Source: Negativicutes bacterium (GTDB taxonomy: Bacteria > Bacillota > Negativicutes > JAGPMH01). From it: a stretch of 36,320 bases of DNA. This document shows positions 24,102 through 33,634 of the stretch, in pieces; the first letter of the stretch is position 1, and every line of letters begins with the position of its first letter. A program made the position numbers and the translations under genes. The notes beneath the pieces are model-generated. The model was not told where the DNA came from, made no database searches, and was given only the letters and a program-made list of their open reading frames with translations. The DNA lies in the NCBI GenBank assembly GCA_018052945.1, contig JAGPMH010000017.1, positions 1-36,320 on the forward strand, written 5' to 3'.

Positions 24102-25387
24102 TACTTTATTTTACCTAAAACTAAATCCAAAGCGTTTAACATTTCATTAATATTATCTTCGGTAATAATAAGTGGTGGTTGAAAAGCTAAGACATTTCGT
24201 TCAGTGCCATTTTTGCCAATTATAAAGCCTAAATTTTTCATCTCTTCTAGGATGAAATCGGTTTCAGCACTGGCAGGAGTTTTATCAGCATGGATTAATT
24301 CGGCGCCTCGCATTAAGCCTAAGCCTCTAATGTCACCGATGATTTGATGTTTATCTTGTAAGGTTTTTAATCCATTAAATAACTGTTGACCGCGTTCTGT
24401 CGCTTTACTTATTAAATTTTCACTATCAATATAATCTAAAGTTGCTAGAGCGGCAGTGGAAGAAACCGGGTTTCCGCCTAAGGTTGACGCTCCTGGTTTA
24501 ATATAAGAATCAGCTATTTGTGCCGTAGCAATGAAAGCAGATATTGGAGTACCATTACCTAAGGCCTTGGCTACGGTCATAATATCAGGAACTATATTAA
24601 AATTTTCAATGGCAAACATTTTGCCGGTACGACCAAAGCCGGTTTGTACTTCATCAACAACCAACAATATATTATATTTATCAAGAATTTCTTTTAAGCG
24701 TTGAAAATATCCTGGCGGTGGTGTTATGATGCCGGCGTTACCTTGAATTGGTTCAGCGAAAAACGCGGCAACTTTACCGGAAGTATTTGTTTTTATAATA
24801 TCTTCAACAGCATTAGCACAAGCTAAATCACATTCTGGATAGGTTTTGCCTAAAGGACAGCGATAACAATATGGGTTTGGTGCAAAGCTGATGCCACCGA
24901 CTGGGTTAGGGTCAGTACGCCACATCCCAATACCAGTCATACTCATTGTTAATTTTGTGCGACCGTGAAGACCGTTTCTTAAACAAATAAACTCGCTAGA
25001 ACCGGTGTAAATTGTTGCTAATAAAGCAGCTCCTTCGTTAGCTTCTGTACCGGTGGAACAGAAAAAAGCTTTTTGTAATTGTCCGGGCGCTATTTTAGAT
25101 AATCTTTCCGCTAGGTTAACAAAATTTTCGGTTAGATAAATATTACAGACATGTTGCAAAGTTTTAACTTGCTCACAAATTTTATCAGTAATTACGGGAT
25201 TACAATGACCACAATTAATAACTGATACTCCAGCGAAGCAATCAAGATATTTTTTATTATTACTATCATATAGATATTGCATTTCACCTTTTACTATTTG
25301 CATAGGATCTTGGTAGAAATGATTTAAACAAGGCATGATATATTGTGCCTTCTTATTGATGATTTCTGGGGCGCCAATATAATTCAT
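24101..25387 (-). CDS. Class III PLP-dependent aminotransferase
   Basis: A 428-residue fold I, class III enzyme. Visible motifs are YLDCFAGVSVINCGHCNP, FFCSTGTEANEGA (phosphate binding), FAEPIQGNAGI, VVDEVQTGFGRTGKMFA, and Lys274 in MTVAKALGNG, which forms the Schiff base. A Cys cluster (CYRCPLGKTYPECDLAC) occurs in a subset of the class. The best resemblance is to the alanine-glyoxylate/4-aminobutyrate/ornithine group; the substrate cannot be fixed. ATG 25387 is chosen over GTG 25399, which directly abuts the AAGGAA site. It lies 27 bases after the U32 gene on the same strand. Confidence 0.88.
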   Translation of the reverse strand: MNYIGAPEIINKKAQYIMPCLNHFYQDPMQIVKGEMQYLYDSNNKKYLDCFAGVSVINCGHCNPVITDKICEQVKTLQHVCNIYLTENFVNLAERLSKIAPGQLQKAFFCSTGTEANEGAALLATIYTGSSEFICLRNGLHGRTKLTMSMTGIGMWRTDPNPVGGISFAPNPYCYRCPLGKTYPECDLACANAVEDIIKTNTSGKVAAFFAEPIQGNAGIITPPPGYFQRLKEILDKYNILLVVDEVQTGFGRTGKMFAIENFNIVPDIMTVAKALGNGTPISAFIATAQIADSYIKPGASTLGGNPVSSTAALATLDYIDSENLISKATERGQQLFNGLKTLQDKHQIIGDIRGLGLMRGAELIHADKTPASAETDFILEEMKNLGFIIGKNGTERNVLAFQPPLIITEDNINEMLNALDLVLGKIK

Positions 25388-25414
25388 AACAACAAACACT
25401 TCCTTTTAGTTTTA

Positions 25415-27358
25415 TTAACGTGAAATGCGATAACGGAAAGAACCAATTCCTAATTTTCGCGGACTGGAATTCTCTAAAGTAGCGATAAGTTCATCGTTAC
25501 AAAGGTGCTCAGGATTTTGGATGCTTTGTTTAAGCTCTGAGACGTAAGTTTTAGTTAAAAGGGCAATTAGGGCAGGGGAGTAATGCTGACCTTCGATTCG
25601 ATATGTTTGAGCCCCTAATAACTTAGGCATAATTTTCAATAAACACAAATCTTTAGCAAAAAGAATATGATTTCTATTATATTGATCAATTTTAATAGGA
25701 TGTTTTTCGCTAGCACTGTCGAGCAAGGCGAAGTTATGTTTGCATTGCTGATTTTCTTCTAAATGATTTGAACCTAAAATTAAAGTTGGTAAAGAGTGGT
25801 CTAAAATCATTGCTTCTAATGAGCCGTGGATAATAAACTCTAAAGGGATAGTAGCATTTTTTAGCATTGCAATATATTGATTGTAAGTTGCTTCAATCGA
25901 AATTGTAGAACGGGTAGCGCCATTGGCTTTTAATAATCTAGCACTTAAGTGATTGAAAATATTAAAAGAATAATCAGTGATAATCGGCAAGTCGGTTAAT
26001 CTATGTGCAAGATTTAAAACTCCGATATTGCTCACTAATAAGCCATCGGGTTTTAATTTGTTAAGGCTATGAAATAGTTGTGTTAATTCGCCTAATTCGC
26101 GATAACCGGTAATGCGTGGGGTGTTCACTATTAATTTAGCATTATAGTGATGAGCTGTTGTGATTGCAGTTTTAATATCGTTTAACTTCCAAGGATTTTC
26201 TGGCAAAAAAGCTTCGCCACCAATATAAATTGTGCCGGCACCATTTTGACAAGCTGCCTCTAACGAAGGTAAGTCTCTTACTTTAACTGCGATTTCAGGA
26301 TTGTAAGCAGTAGTTATTGCGAAAGGATTTGCTTCCTTGGCAGGAAGGAGAGTGCTAACGCTAGCTTCTTTAACCGCTTGGCTAAAAAAACGAGGTTCTC
26401 TTTTGCCGGTAAAGCCGATAGCGTTAGCGTCAGGTTTACCTAAAGCAAAGCATGTTGAAAAATCGCGAGAACGATTTTCATATAATTCGTGCCAACCTTC
26501 TTCATCAGTCCTATAACCAGTAGGATCGTTGATATAAGCATCAATTGCCTGACGATAAATTCTAACGATTTTTTCAACAAACGCTGCTGTTCTCATACGA
26601 CCTTCAATTTTAAAAGAGTGTACACCAGCTTGGATTAACTCAGGGATGTTACGGTACATACACATATCTTTTAGCGCTAGCTTAAAGTCTCCAGGGCCAT
26701 TTTCATCTAGTACTTCGTTAGTATCTTCGTCAATTAATGTAAACGGCCACCGGCAAGGTTTTAAACAGCGCCCACGATTGGAACTTTGACCAAAAAGTAC
26801 TCCGGAATGAAAACATTGTCCGCTATGTGAAATACACATATCACCGTGCATGAAATACTCAATTTCAATACCGGTATGATCTTTTAGGGTCGACATTTGA
26901 TCTAAAGTCATTTCACGACCAACTACGACTCTGGTTATACCATACTCTTTTAATTTATTAATAGCTTCTTCATTATGAGTATTCATCATTACAGAAGAGT
27001 GTAATGGTACAGAAAAATTAATTTCTTTAGCCAGTTCTAAGATAGCTAGATCCTGAACAATTAAAGCATCGGGCTTGATTTGGTCAAGAAATTTCAAATA
27101 GTCGCGCATAGCATCAATTTCTTGTTCGCTAATTAAATTATTAACAGTGATATAGACTAAAACATTTCTTTCATGCGCATATTTTATGGCTTTTACTAAT
27201 AATTCATCATCAAAATTTGTATCTGTACGATGCATTCTCATATTAAAGCGTTTACCACCAAGATAAACCGCATCAGCACCGGCGGTAATAGCAGCCTCTA
27301 GTACTTCCCAAGTGCCAACAGGAGCTAATAATTCAACGGACTTTCTGGATAATAACAT
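25415..27358 (-). CDS. U32-family protein with two tandem domains (RlhA/TrhP-like)
   Basis: A 647-residue member of the peptidase U32 family. The N-terminal half has the U32 core (ELLAPVGTWEVLEAAITAGADAVYLGG) and the signature region with four Cys in HGDMCISHSGQC and GRCLKPC. These cysteines suggest an iron-sulphur site, as in the RNA-hydroxylation factors RlhA and TrhP. The second half (from about 350) repeats a similar barrel but lacks that Cys set. The length is close to that of E. coli RlhA. RNA hydroxylation is the likeliest role; protease activity is only the historical label. The start is ATG 27358, nine bases after AAGGAG; ATG 27367 abuts the site. It follows the binding-protein gene by 29 bases. 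Confidence 0.85.
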   Translation of the reverse strand: MLLSRKSVELLAPVGTWEVLEAAITAGADAVYLGGKRFNMRMHRTDTNFDDELLVKAIKYAHERNVLVYITVNNLISEQEIDAMRDYLKFLDQIKPDALIVQDLAILELAKEINFSVPLHSSVMMNTHNEEAINKLKEYGITRVVVGREMTLDQMSTLKDHTGIEIEYFMHGDMCISHSGQCFHSGVLFGQSSNRGRCLKPCRWPFTLIDEDTNEVLDENGPGDFKLALKDMCMYRNIPELIQAGVHSFKIEGRMRTAAFVEKIVRIYRQAIDAYINDPTGYRTDEEGWHELYENRSRDFSTCFALGKPDANAIGFTGKREPRFFSQAVKEASVSTLLPAKEANPFAITTAYNPEIAVKVRDLPSLEAACQNGAGTIYIGGEAFLPENPWKLNDIKTAITTAHHYNAKLIVNTPRITGYRELGELTQLFHSLNKLKPDGLLVSNIGVLNLAHRLTDLPIITDYSFNIFNHLSARLLKANGATRSTISIEATYNQYIAMLKNATIPLEFIIHGSLEAMILDHSLPTLILGSNHLEENQQCKHNFALLDSASEKHPIKIDQYNRNHILFAKDLCLLKIMPKLLGAQTYRIEGQHYSPALIALLTKTYVSELKQSIQNPEHLCNDELIATLENSSPRKLGIGSFRYRISR

Positions 27359-27387
27359 AAACTTCATCTCCTTGATTACAAAACAAC

Positions 27388-28257
27388 TTATTCGAAAATT
27401 TCTGTAGCAGACGTTAATACTGCTGAAGGAATTTCAATCTCTAAATTTTCAGCCACAAAGGCGTTTAATAAAATATCAGCTTCTGTTGTTATTCCAACCG
27501 GAATGTCAGAAGGATTTTTTTTGTCAATTAAAATTGACTTTGCTTGATCAGCACAAGCAAGACCTAGTTTAAAGTGATTTGATACTAACGCTCCTAGTGC
27601 ACCAGCAGAAACATTCGGCGCATGAGAAGCAATAATTGGAATGTTTTGAGCATCGGTATAATAGACAATACTAGCGAAATTTTCTTCCATTATTTTACCG
27701 ATTGTTAAAAATAGGGCATCAAAACTTGGTGAAAGTTTTTCTTCTAATAATGAAATATCCTCGGCGGAGGTTAAAGCAATTTCTTGAATTGCTAAAGTAG
27801 TATTGTTTTTCAGGATGTTGTTTTTTTCGATAACTGAATTATCATCAGCATTATGATATAATAATGCAATTTTTTTGGCGTTAGGTAAAATGTTTTTGAT
27901 AAACGCTAATTTGTCCGGGGCTGCGACCATTCCCGACATTCCTGTAGCTTTGCCATTTGGTTTATTCATAGACTCAACTAAATTAACACTAACCGGGTCA
28001 AAGACTGGGGTGAATAAAACCGGTATGTTTTCCGTTAATGCAACCGCTGCTTTAGCAGCAGGGGTTGAACAAGCAAAGATTAAATCGACTTTTTTAGTAG
28101 CCAAAATATCAGCAAGTTTTGGTAATTCAGCAATATTACCATCAGCATTTAAATAGTGATAAGTAACATCTACATTTAAGTTTCTAAGACCTTCTTTAAA
28201 ACCTTTTACAGCATCATCAAGATGTTGTGTTAATTGTAATATTCCAATATTAAACAA
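27388..28257 (-). CDS. ABC substrate-binding-type protein (TrpX/DUF534-like) without a signal peptide
   Basis: A 289-residue protein of the ABC substrate-binding family often linked to Trp or other amino acid transport. It shows IGILQLTQHLDDAVKGF, FACSTPAAKAAVALTENIPVLFTPVFDPV, ATGMSGMVA and ALVSNHFKLGLACADQAKSILI. Family members normally carry a lipoprotein signal ending in a Cys before the IGIxQ strand. Here the start is TTG 28257 (AGAGGTG six bases upstream) and a stop lies two codons upstream in frame, so no signal peptide can exist. No permease or ATPase gene is nearby. It may be a cytoplasmic ligand-binding protein. It heads the minus-strand group of four genes. Confidence 0.85.
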   Translation of the reverse strand: MFNIGILQLTQHLDDAVKGFKEGLRNLNVDVTYHYLNADGNIAELPKLADILATKKVDLIFACSTPAAKAAVALTENIPVLFTPVFDPVSVNLVESMNKPNGKATGMSGMVAAPDKLAFIKNILPNAKKIALLYHNADDNSVIEKNNILKNNTTLAIQEIALTSAEDISLLEEKLSPSFDALFLTIGKIMEENFASIVYYTDAQNIPIIASHAPNVSAGALGALVSNHFKLGLACADQAKSILIDKKNPSDIPVGITTEADILLNAFVAENLEIEIPSAVLTSATEIFE

Positions 28258-28334
28258 GATTTACACCTCTTTAAAATATTATTAAACTTATTAAATTCAA
28301 CCAATTTAAGATTATTTCCTGCTAAATGATAAAT

Positions 28335-28363
28335 TTGTTTTAATCATTATAATGAATTATAAT
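28335..28363 (+). promoter_or_regulatory. Promoter(s) of dnaE
   Basis: TTGTTT (28335-28340) and TATAAT (28358-28363) are 17 bases apart. A second perfect TATAAT lies 10 bases upstream (28348-28353), within the repeated sequence ATTATAATGA. Confidence 0.55.
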
Positions 28364-28401
28364 GAAAATATCTATTAAATTTTGAAAAAGGGTTAATTTT
28401 T

Positions 28402-31400
28402 ATGATAGAAAACAATAAAAATGAAGGAAATTTTGTCCATCTTCATGTACATACTGAATATAGTTTGTTAGATGGTGCCAGCAGAATTGATACTTTAGTA
28501 CAAAAAGCTAAGCAACTAAATATGCCGGCTATTGCTATCACGGATCATGGTTCGATGTATGGTGTGATTGATTTTTATAAAAGTGCTAAAAAACATGGTA
28601 TAAAGCCCATAATCGGCTGTGAAGTATATATTGCACCTAAATCAAGACATGAGAAAAGCGCGATTGAAGGTGAGTCCTCATATCATTTAGTTTTATTAGC
28701 GGAAAATCAAATTGGTTATCAGAACTTAATTGCATTAGTATCAAAGGCTTATAGCGAAGGTTTTTATTATAAGCCTAGAATTGATAAAGAATTATTAAAA
28801 GAATATAATGAGGGACTTATTTGTTTAAGTGCCTGCATTGCTGGGGAAATTCCTCAATTATTATTAAAAGGAAATAAAGAGAAAGCAGAAGTTGTTGTTC
28901 AAGAATATCTTGATATTTTTGGTAAAGATAACTTTTTTATTGAGATACAAGATCATGGGTTGCCTGAACAAAAATCAACTAATCCTATTTTAATTGAGCT
29001 TGCTAATAAATATCAAATTGGCTTAGTTGCCACTAATGATTTACATTATATTAATAAAGATGATAGTGAGTTTCATGATGTTTTACTATGTATTCAAACT
29101 GGTAAGACGGTTGAAGATGAATATCGCATGAGATTTCCTAACAATCAGTTTTACTTAAAATCAACCGAAGAAATGAAGCTATTATTCGGGAAATATCAAG
29201 AAGCTTTAAGTAATACCGTTAAAATTGCTCAGCGCTGTAATGTGGACTTTGTTTTTGGACATTTACATTTACCAGAGTTTCCAATGCCAGCTGACAAAAC
29301 TGACAATGAATATTTACGACAGTTATGTCAAGAACGTATTTTAAAAAGATTTAAAACTGATAATGATGAAATTAGAGACAGGTTAGATTTTGAGCTGCAG
29401 GTAATTGCTAAAATGGGTTATGCCAGTTATTTTTTAATTGTTTGGGATTTTATCAATTATGCAAAAGAAAATAATATTGCGGTAGGACCGGGGCGGGGTT
29501 CAGCAGCAGGTAGTATTGTTGCTTTTCTCTTAGGAATCACCAATATTGACCCTTTGAAATATGGGTTGCTGTTTGAACGTTTTTTAAATCCAGAGCGGGT
29601 GACGATGCCCGATATTGATATTGACTTTTGCTATGTTAAGCGAGCAAAAGTTATTGAATATGTTGCTAACCGTTATGGCGCAGATCATGTAGCTCAAATA
29701 ATAACCTTTGGTACGATGGCAGCAAAAGCAGCAATCAGAGATGTTGGTAGAGCGCTTAACCTACCTTACAGTGAAGTTGATAAAGTTGCTAAAATGATTT
29801 CTAACGAACTTGGAATAACCATTGATAAAGCTTTAAATAATAATCAAGAGCTGAAAGAACTTTATGACAGTGATGAAAATGTAAAGAAATTGGTTGATTT
29901 AGCTAAGCAGGTTGAAGGATTGCCACGGCATGCCTCAACTCATGCTGCCGGCGTTGTTATTGCCAAAAATCCATTAAATACTTATGTGCCATTACAAAAC
30001 AATGCTAATGATGGTTTTCCGATTACTCAATATGATAAAGATCGTGTTGAAGAATTGGGTTTATTAAAAATGGACTTATTAGGGTTAAGAACCTTAACGG
30101 TAATAAGTGATGCCTTAGAGCTGATAAAACAAAATAAAGGGATTAGTATTGATATTGATGAAATTGATTTAAATGATGCTAAAACCGGTGAAATGTTGGC
30201 TACAGGTGATACGGCCGGAGTTTTCCAAATGGAATCAACAGGCATGACTGCTTTAGTTAAAGAGTTAAAACCAGAATGTTTTGCTGATTTAATTCCGTTA
30301 GTAGCCTTATATCGACCGGGACCACTTGGCAGTGGAATGGTAGCTGATTTTATTGATGGTCGTCATCAACGGAAAGAGGTTTCATACTTACACCCGTTGC
30401 TGGAGGAGATTTTAAAAGATACTTTTGGGGTAATTTTATATCAAGAACAAGTAATGCAGATTGCCTCTGTTTTAGGTGGTTTTTCCTTAGGGCAAGCTGA
30501 TTTATTGCGTCGGGCAATGGGGAAAAAGAAACATGATGTGTTGGAAGCGCAAAAAGAAACATTCTTAGATGGGGCAAAACAAAATGGTCTAGATAAAAAA
30601 CTAGCCGAAGAAATTTTTGAATTGATGGCTCATTTTGCTGATTATGGTTTTAATAAATCACATAGTGCTGCTTATGCTTTAGTCGCTTATCAAACTGCAT
30701 ATTTAAAAGCTCATTACCCCCAAGAATTTATGGCGGCGATGTTATCGAGTGTTATGGGGACTAATGATAAAATTGGCTTTTATATTGAACGTTGTAAACA
30801 CATGGGAATTGCGGTATTACCACCGGATGTAAATGCTAGCCTAGCATCATTTAGTGTTGATAATTTATCGATTAGATTTGGATTGGCAGCAGTGAAAAAT
30901 GTTGGAGAAAATGCGATTGTCAATTTAATAAAAGCTCGAACAGATAAGGGACCATTTACTTCTCTGGTTGACTTTTGTACTAAAGTTGATATGAGATTGG
31001 TTAATAAAAGAGTTATTGAAAGTTTGATAAAATGTGGTGCCTTTGATTCATTTGGCAATAAGCGCTCGCAATTATTTATTATCTTGGAAAAAGCAGTAGA
31101 AGTTGCAGCGCAAAAGCAAAAGGATGAATTAACTGGACAACTAGGCTTATTTGGTGAAGTTGAAATGCAACAGGCCGATGATATTGCTTTACCTAATATT
31201 CCGGAATGGCCGAAAGATCAAATTTTGGCCTTAGAAAAAGAAATTACCGGATTTTATATTACCGGACATCCTTTAGATCAATATCGCGAAAAATTAAATA
31301 AATACAGTAATATAAACCAACTTAATAATGAGAACTATGATGGGAAAACTGTAAAAATTGCCGGTTTAATCACTAGTCTAAAAAGATTAACTACTAAAAA

Positions 31401-31821
31401 AGGCGATAATATGTGTTTTTTAGAGGTTGAAGATTTTACCGATAAAATTGAAGTTGTTGTATTCCCTAAAATATTTTATCAATCAACAAACTTATTGGCA
31501 GTGGATGTGCCGGTGATTATTAGTGGTAAAGTAAATTCCAATGATGAAACTGCCAAAATTTTAGCAGATAGAATTTTGGCGATTGATGATGAAGTGAAAG
31601 ATGTAAAAATCACTATTTTACCTGAGTTGGAAACCCCTGAATGCCTAGATGCCGTAAAAAATATTATGTTACAAAATAAAGGGGAAAACATTGTATATCT
31701 TTATTTTGTTAGCAGTAAAAAGATAATAAAAACGGAAAAAAGATTTTGGGTTGATTTATCAGAAAAATTTAAACGAGATATTACTAAAATACTAGGAGAA
31801 AACAGCATTCAAATAAAATAA
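28402..31821 (+). CDS. dnaE: DNA polymerase III alpha subunit
   Basis: A 1139-residue replicative polymerase of the DnaE1 type. The N-terminal PHP domain (about 10-280) keeps the metal-binding residues seen in active PHP enzymes (HLHVHTEYS, TDHGSMYG, EVYI, YHLVL, EIQDHG, NDLHYI), so it may retain exonuclease activity. The catalytic aspartates lie in PDIDIDF (Asp404 and Asp406), with GPGRGSAAGS before and GLPRHASTHAAGV after. A helix-hairpin-helix region follows and an OB domain at about 970-1070 (VKIAGLITSLKRLTTKKGDNMCFLEVED). AAAGGG precedes ATG 28402. The last codons are followed by a promoter for the next genes. Confidence 0.96.
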   Translation: MIENNKNEGNFVHLHVHTEYSLLDGASRIDTLVQKAKQLNMPAIAITDHGSMYGVIDFYKSAKKHGIKPIIGCEVYIAPKSRHEKSAIEGESSYHLVLLAENQIGYQNLIALVSKAYSEGFYYKPRIDKELLKEYNEGLICLSACIAGEIPQLLLKGNKEKAEVVVQEYLDIFGKDNFFIEIQDHGLPEQKSTNPILIELANKYQIGLVATNDLHYINKDDSEFHDVLLCIQTGKTVEDEYRMRFPNNQFYLKSTEEMKLLFGKYQEALSNTVKIAQRCNVDFVFGHLHLPEFPMPADKTDNEYLRQLCQERILKRFKTDNDEIRDRLDFELQVIAKMGYASYFLIVWDFINYAKENNIAVGPGRGSAAGSIVAFLLGITNIDPLKYGLLFERFLNPERVTMPDIDIDFCYVKRAKVIEYVANRYGADHVAQIITFGTMAAKAAIRDVGRALNLPYSEVDKVAKMISNELGITIDKALNNNQELKELYDSDENVKKLVDLAKQVEGLPRHASTHAAGVVIAKNPLNTYVPLQNNANDGFPITQYDKDRVEELGLLKMDLLGLRTLTVISDALELIKQNKGISIDIDEIDLNDAKTGEMLATGDTAGVFQMESTGMTALVKELKPECFADLIPLVALYRPGPLGSGMVADFIDGRHQRKEVSYLHPLLEEILKDTFGVILYQEQVMQIASVLGGFSLGQADLLRRAMGKKKHDVLEAQKETFLDGAKQNGLDKKLAEEIFELMAHFADYGFNKSHSAAYALVAYQTAYLKAHYPQEFMAAMLSSVMGTNDKIGFYIERCKHMGIAVLPPDVNASLASFSVDNLSIRFGLAAVKNVGENAIVNLIKARTDKGPFTSLVDFCTKVDMRLVNKRVIESLIKCGAFDSFGNKRSQLFIILEKAVEVAAQKQKDELTGQLGLFGEVEMQQADDIALPNIPEWPKDQILALEKEITGFYITGHPLDQYREKLNKYSNINQLNNENYDGKTVKIAGLITSLKRLTTKKGDNMCFLEVEDFTDKIEVVVFPKIFYQSTNLLAVDVPVIISGKVNSNDETAKILADRILAIDDEVKDVKITILPELETPECLDAVKNIMLQNKGENIVYLYFVSSKKIIKTEKRFWVDLSEKFKRDITKILGENSIQIK

Positions 31822-31825
31822 GAAT

Positions 31826-31834
31826 TGCTATAAT
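31826..31834 (+). promoter_or_regulatory. Extended -10 promoter for the DUF2007-pyk transcript
   Basis: TGCTATAAT, a perfect extended -10, lies just after the dnaE stop. It would give a leader of about 120 bases before the small gene at 31962. The leader contains a TGCTTATAAGCA palindrome at 31888-31899. Confidence 0.5.
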
Positions 31835-31914
31835 CGCATTAATTTGTAATAATATATATTGTATTTATGTTATTATTTATAAAATTTTGCTTATAAGCAG
31901 GAATACATGCTTAG

Positions 31915-31940
31915 TTAGAGAAAGCAATACTTAGAGAAAG
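31915..31940 (+). repeat. Direct repeat in the leader of the DUF2007-pyk genes
   Basis: TTAGAGAAAG occurs at 31915-31924 and again at 31931-31940, a 16-base period, ending about ten bases before the ribosome binding site. It may be a regulator site or chance. Confidence 0.4.
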
Positions 31941-31961
31941 ATTTATCAGGAGGAACCTGTT

Positions 31962-32159
31962 ATGTGGACAGTTATATATATAGCATCTAACAAAAAACAA
32001 GCTGAATTTTTAAAAAATTTATTATGCTCCGAAGGTGTACTGGCGAATACCAGAGCGGTAGGAAATGCAGCATCATCTGATGGGATGTTTGAAATTCTTG
32101 TCTTGGAGTCAGAAGTCGATGAGGCGCATGCTATAATTTGTCAACATGCGGTTAATTAA
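31962..32159 (+). CDS. Small DUF2007-like protein
   Basis: A 65-residue protein (MWTVIYIASNKKQAEFLKNLLCSEGVLANTRAV...LVLESEVDEAHAII). The plan is a ferredoxin-like beta-alpha-beta fold in which a residue-conserved loop follows helix one. It resembles short proteins found upstream of phosphofructokinase and pyruvate kinase genes in Clostridia and allied groups, sometimes mislabelled glutamate decarboxylase. DUF2007 proteins are called putative signal transducers, but the function is unknown. AGGAGGA precedes ATG 31962. It lies 26 bases before pyk and is probably co-transcribed with it. Confidence 0.8.
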   Translation: MWTVIYIASNKKQAEFLKNLLCSEGVLANTRAVGNAASSDGMFEILVLESEVDEAHAIICQHAVN

Positions 32160-32185
32160 ACAGTAATATAAAGGGGGATTTATTA

Positions 32186-33616
32186 ATGAAAAGAACTAAA
32201 ATAATTTGTACACTAGGGCCTGGTACCGATAAACCAGGAATACTTGAAAAAATGTTAGAAGCGGGCATGAATGTTGGTAGATGTAATTTTTCGCATGGTA
32301 CCCACGAAGCCCAATTGGAAAGAATGAATATGTTGTTAGATGCTGCTAAAAGAGTTAATAAAACAGTAGCATTGTTATTAGATACAAAAGGTCCGGAAAT
32401 GCGCCTTGGAAAATTTAAAGATGGAAAAGTTCGCTTAACTGAAGGCGAACAATTTATAATAACAACAAAAGAACTTGAAGGCACAAAAGAAATCGCAATG
32501 GTTAATCATAAACTGTTAGCGCAAGAAGTTGTACCGGGTAATAAAATTCTTTTATCTGACGGCTTAATAAGCTTAAATGTTGAAAGAGTTGAGGGCGATG
32601 ATATTATTACCACTGTTTTAAATAGTGGTGATATCAGCACCGGTAAACGGGTAGCGGTACCAGGAGTGGCAGTTAATTTACCGTTTCTATCGGAACAAGA
32701 TAAAAATGATATTGTTTTTGGAATTAAAAATAATATGGACTTCATTGCTGCGTCTTTTGTGCAAAGAGCGGCTGATATTTTAGCAATTAGAGAGTTGTTA
32801 AATCAACATAACTATAATATGGATATTATTGCTAAGATTGAAAATGAAGAAGGCGTTAAAAATATTGATGAAATTTTAGAAGTTGCTGATGGTATTATGG
32901 TTGCTCGTGGCGACTTAGGAGTTGAAATACCAACTCAAGAAGTGCCGGTTGTACAAAAAATGATCATTGAAAAGTGCAATAAAATTGGTAAACCTGTTAT
33001 TACTGCAACACAAATGTTAGAGTCAATGGTTACTAATCCGCGTCCAACTAGAGCGGAAGCTAGTGATGTTGCTAATGCCATTATGGATGGAACGGATGCT
33101 ATTATGCTAAGTGGTGAAACTGCATCTGGTGAATATCCGGTAGAATCAGTGCAAATGATGGCAACTATTGCTGAAAGAATGGAACAAGAATTAAAATATA
33201 CTGAAATATTAAAAGCAAAAGGCTTAGAAATTGGTAATAATGTTACTGATGCAATTAGCCATGCTACAGTTCAAGTTGCTCACGAGACTAAATCAAAAGC
33301 AATTTTAACTGCTAGTGAAACTGGTTTTGCTGCAAGAATGATTTCTAAATATCGTCCATCTAAACCGATTATTGCTGTTACACCAAGTGAAAAAGTGATG
33401 AGAAAAATGCAACTTTATTGGGGTGTTCAAGGAATTTTAGGCGAAAGCTTTGAAAATAGCGATAATATGGCTAAAAAAGTAGCAGAAACTGCACTAAAAT
33501 CAGGCCTTGTTCAAAAAGGTGATATGGTTATTATTACTGCCGGTGTTCCGGTAGGAAAAGCTGGATCCACTAATATGTTGAGAATTAACATATTAGGAGA
33601 AGATATTGCACAATAA
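32186..33616 (+). CDS. pyk: Pyruvate kinase
   Basis: A 476-residue enzyme making pyruvate and ATP from phosphoenolpyruvate and ADP, the last step of glycolysis. It shows TKIICTLGPGT, NFSHG (ADP and potassium site), LDTKGPEMRLG, the active-site segment IIAKIENEEGV with its Lys, VARGDLGVEIP, TQMLESM and AEASDVANAIMDGTDAIMLSGETA. The allosteric C-domain is complete and there is no extra C-terminal PEP-utilising domain. The usual MNVARLNFSHG reads MNVGRCNFSHG here, a mild change. AGGGGG precedes ATG 32186. No phosphofructokinase gene is adjacent. The unknown gene at 33635 follows 18 bases after the stop. Confidence 0.97.
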   Translation: MKRTKIICTLGPGTDKPGILEKMLEAGMNVGRCNFSHGTHEAQLERMNMLLDAAKRVNKTVALLLDTKGPEMRLGKFKDGKVRLTEGEQFIITTKELEGTKEIAMVNHKLLAQEVVPGNKILLSDGLISLNVERVEGDDIITTVLNSGDISTGKRVAVPGVAVNLPFLSEQDKNDIVFGIKNNMDFIAASFVQRAADILAIRELLNQHNYNMDIIAKIENEEGVKNIDEILEVADGIMVARGDLGVEIPTQEVPVVQKMIIEKCNKIGKPVITATQMLESMVTNPRPTRAEASDVANAIMDGTDAIMLSGETASGEYPVESVQMMATIAERMEQELKYTEILKAKGLEIGNNVTDAISHATVQVAHETKSKAILTASETGFAARMISKYRPSKPIIAVTPSEKVMRKMQLYWGVQGILGESFENSDNMAKKVAETALKSGLVQKGDMVIITAGVPVGKAGSTNMLRINILGEDIAQ

Positions 33617-33634
33617 TTTAGTGGAGGAAGTATT

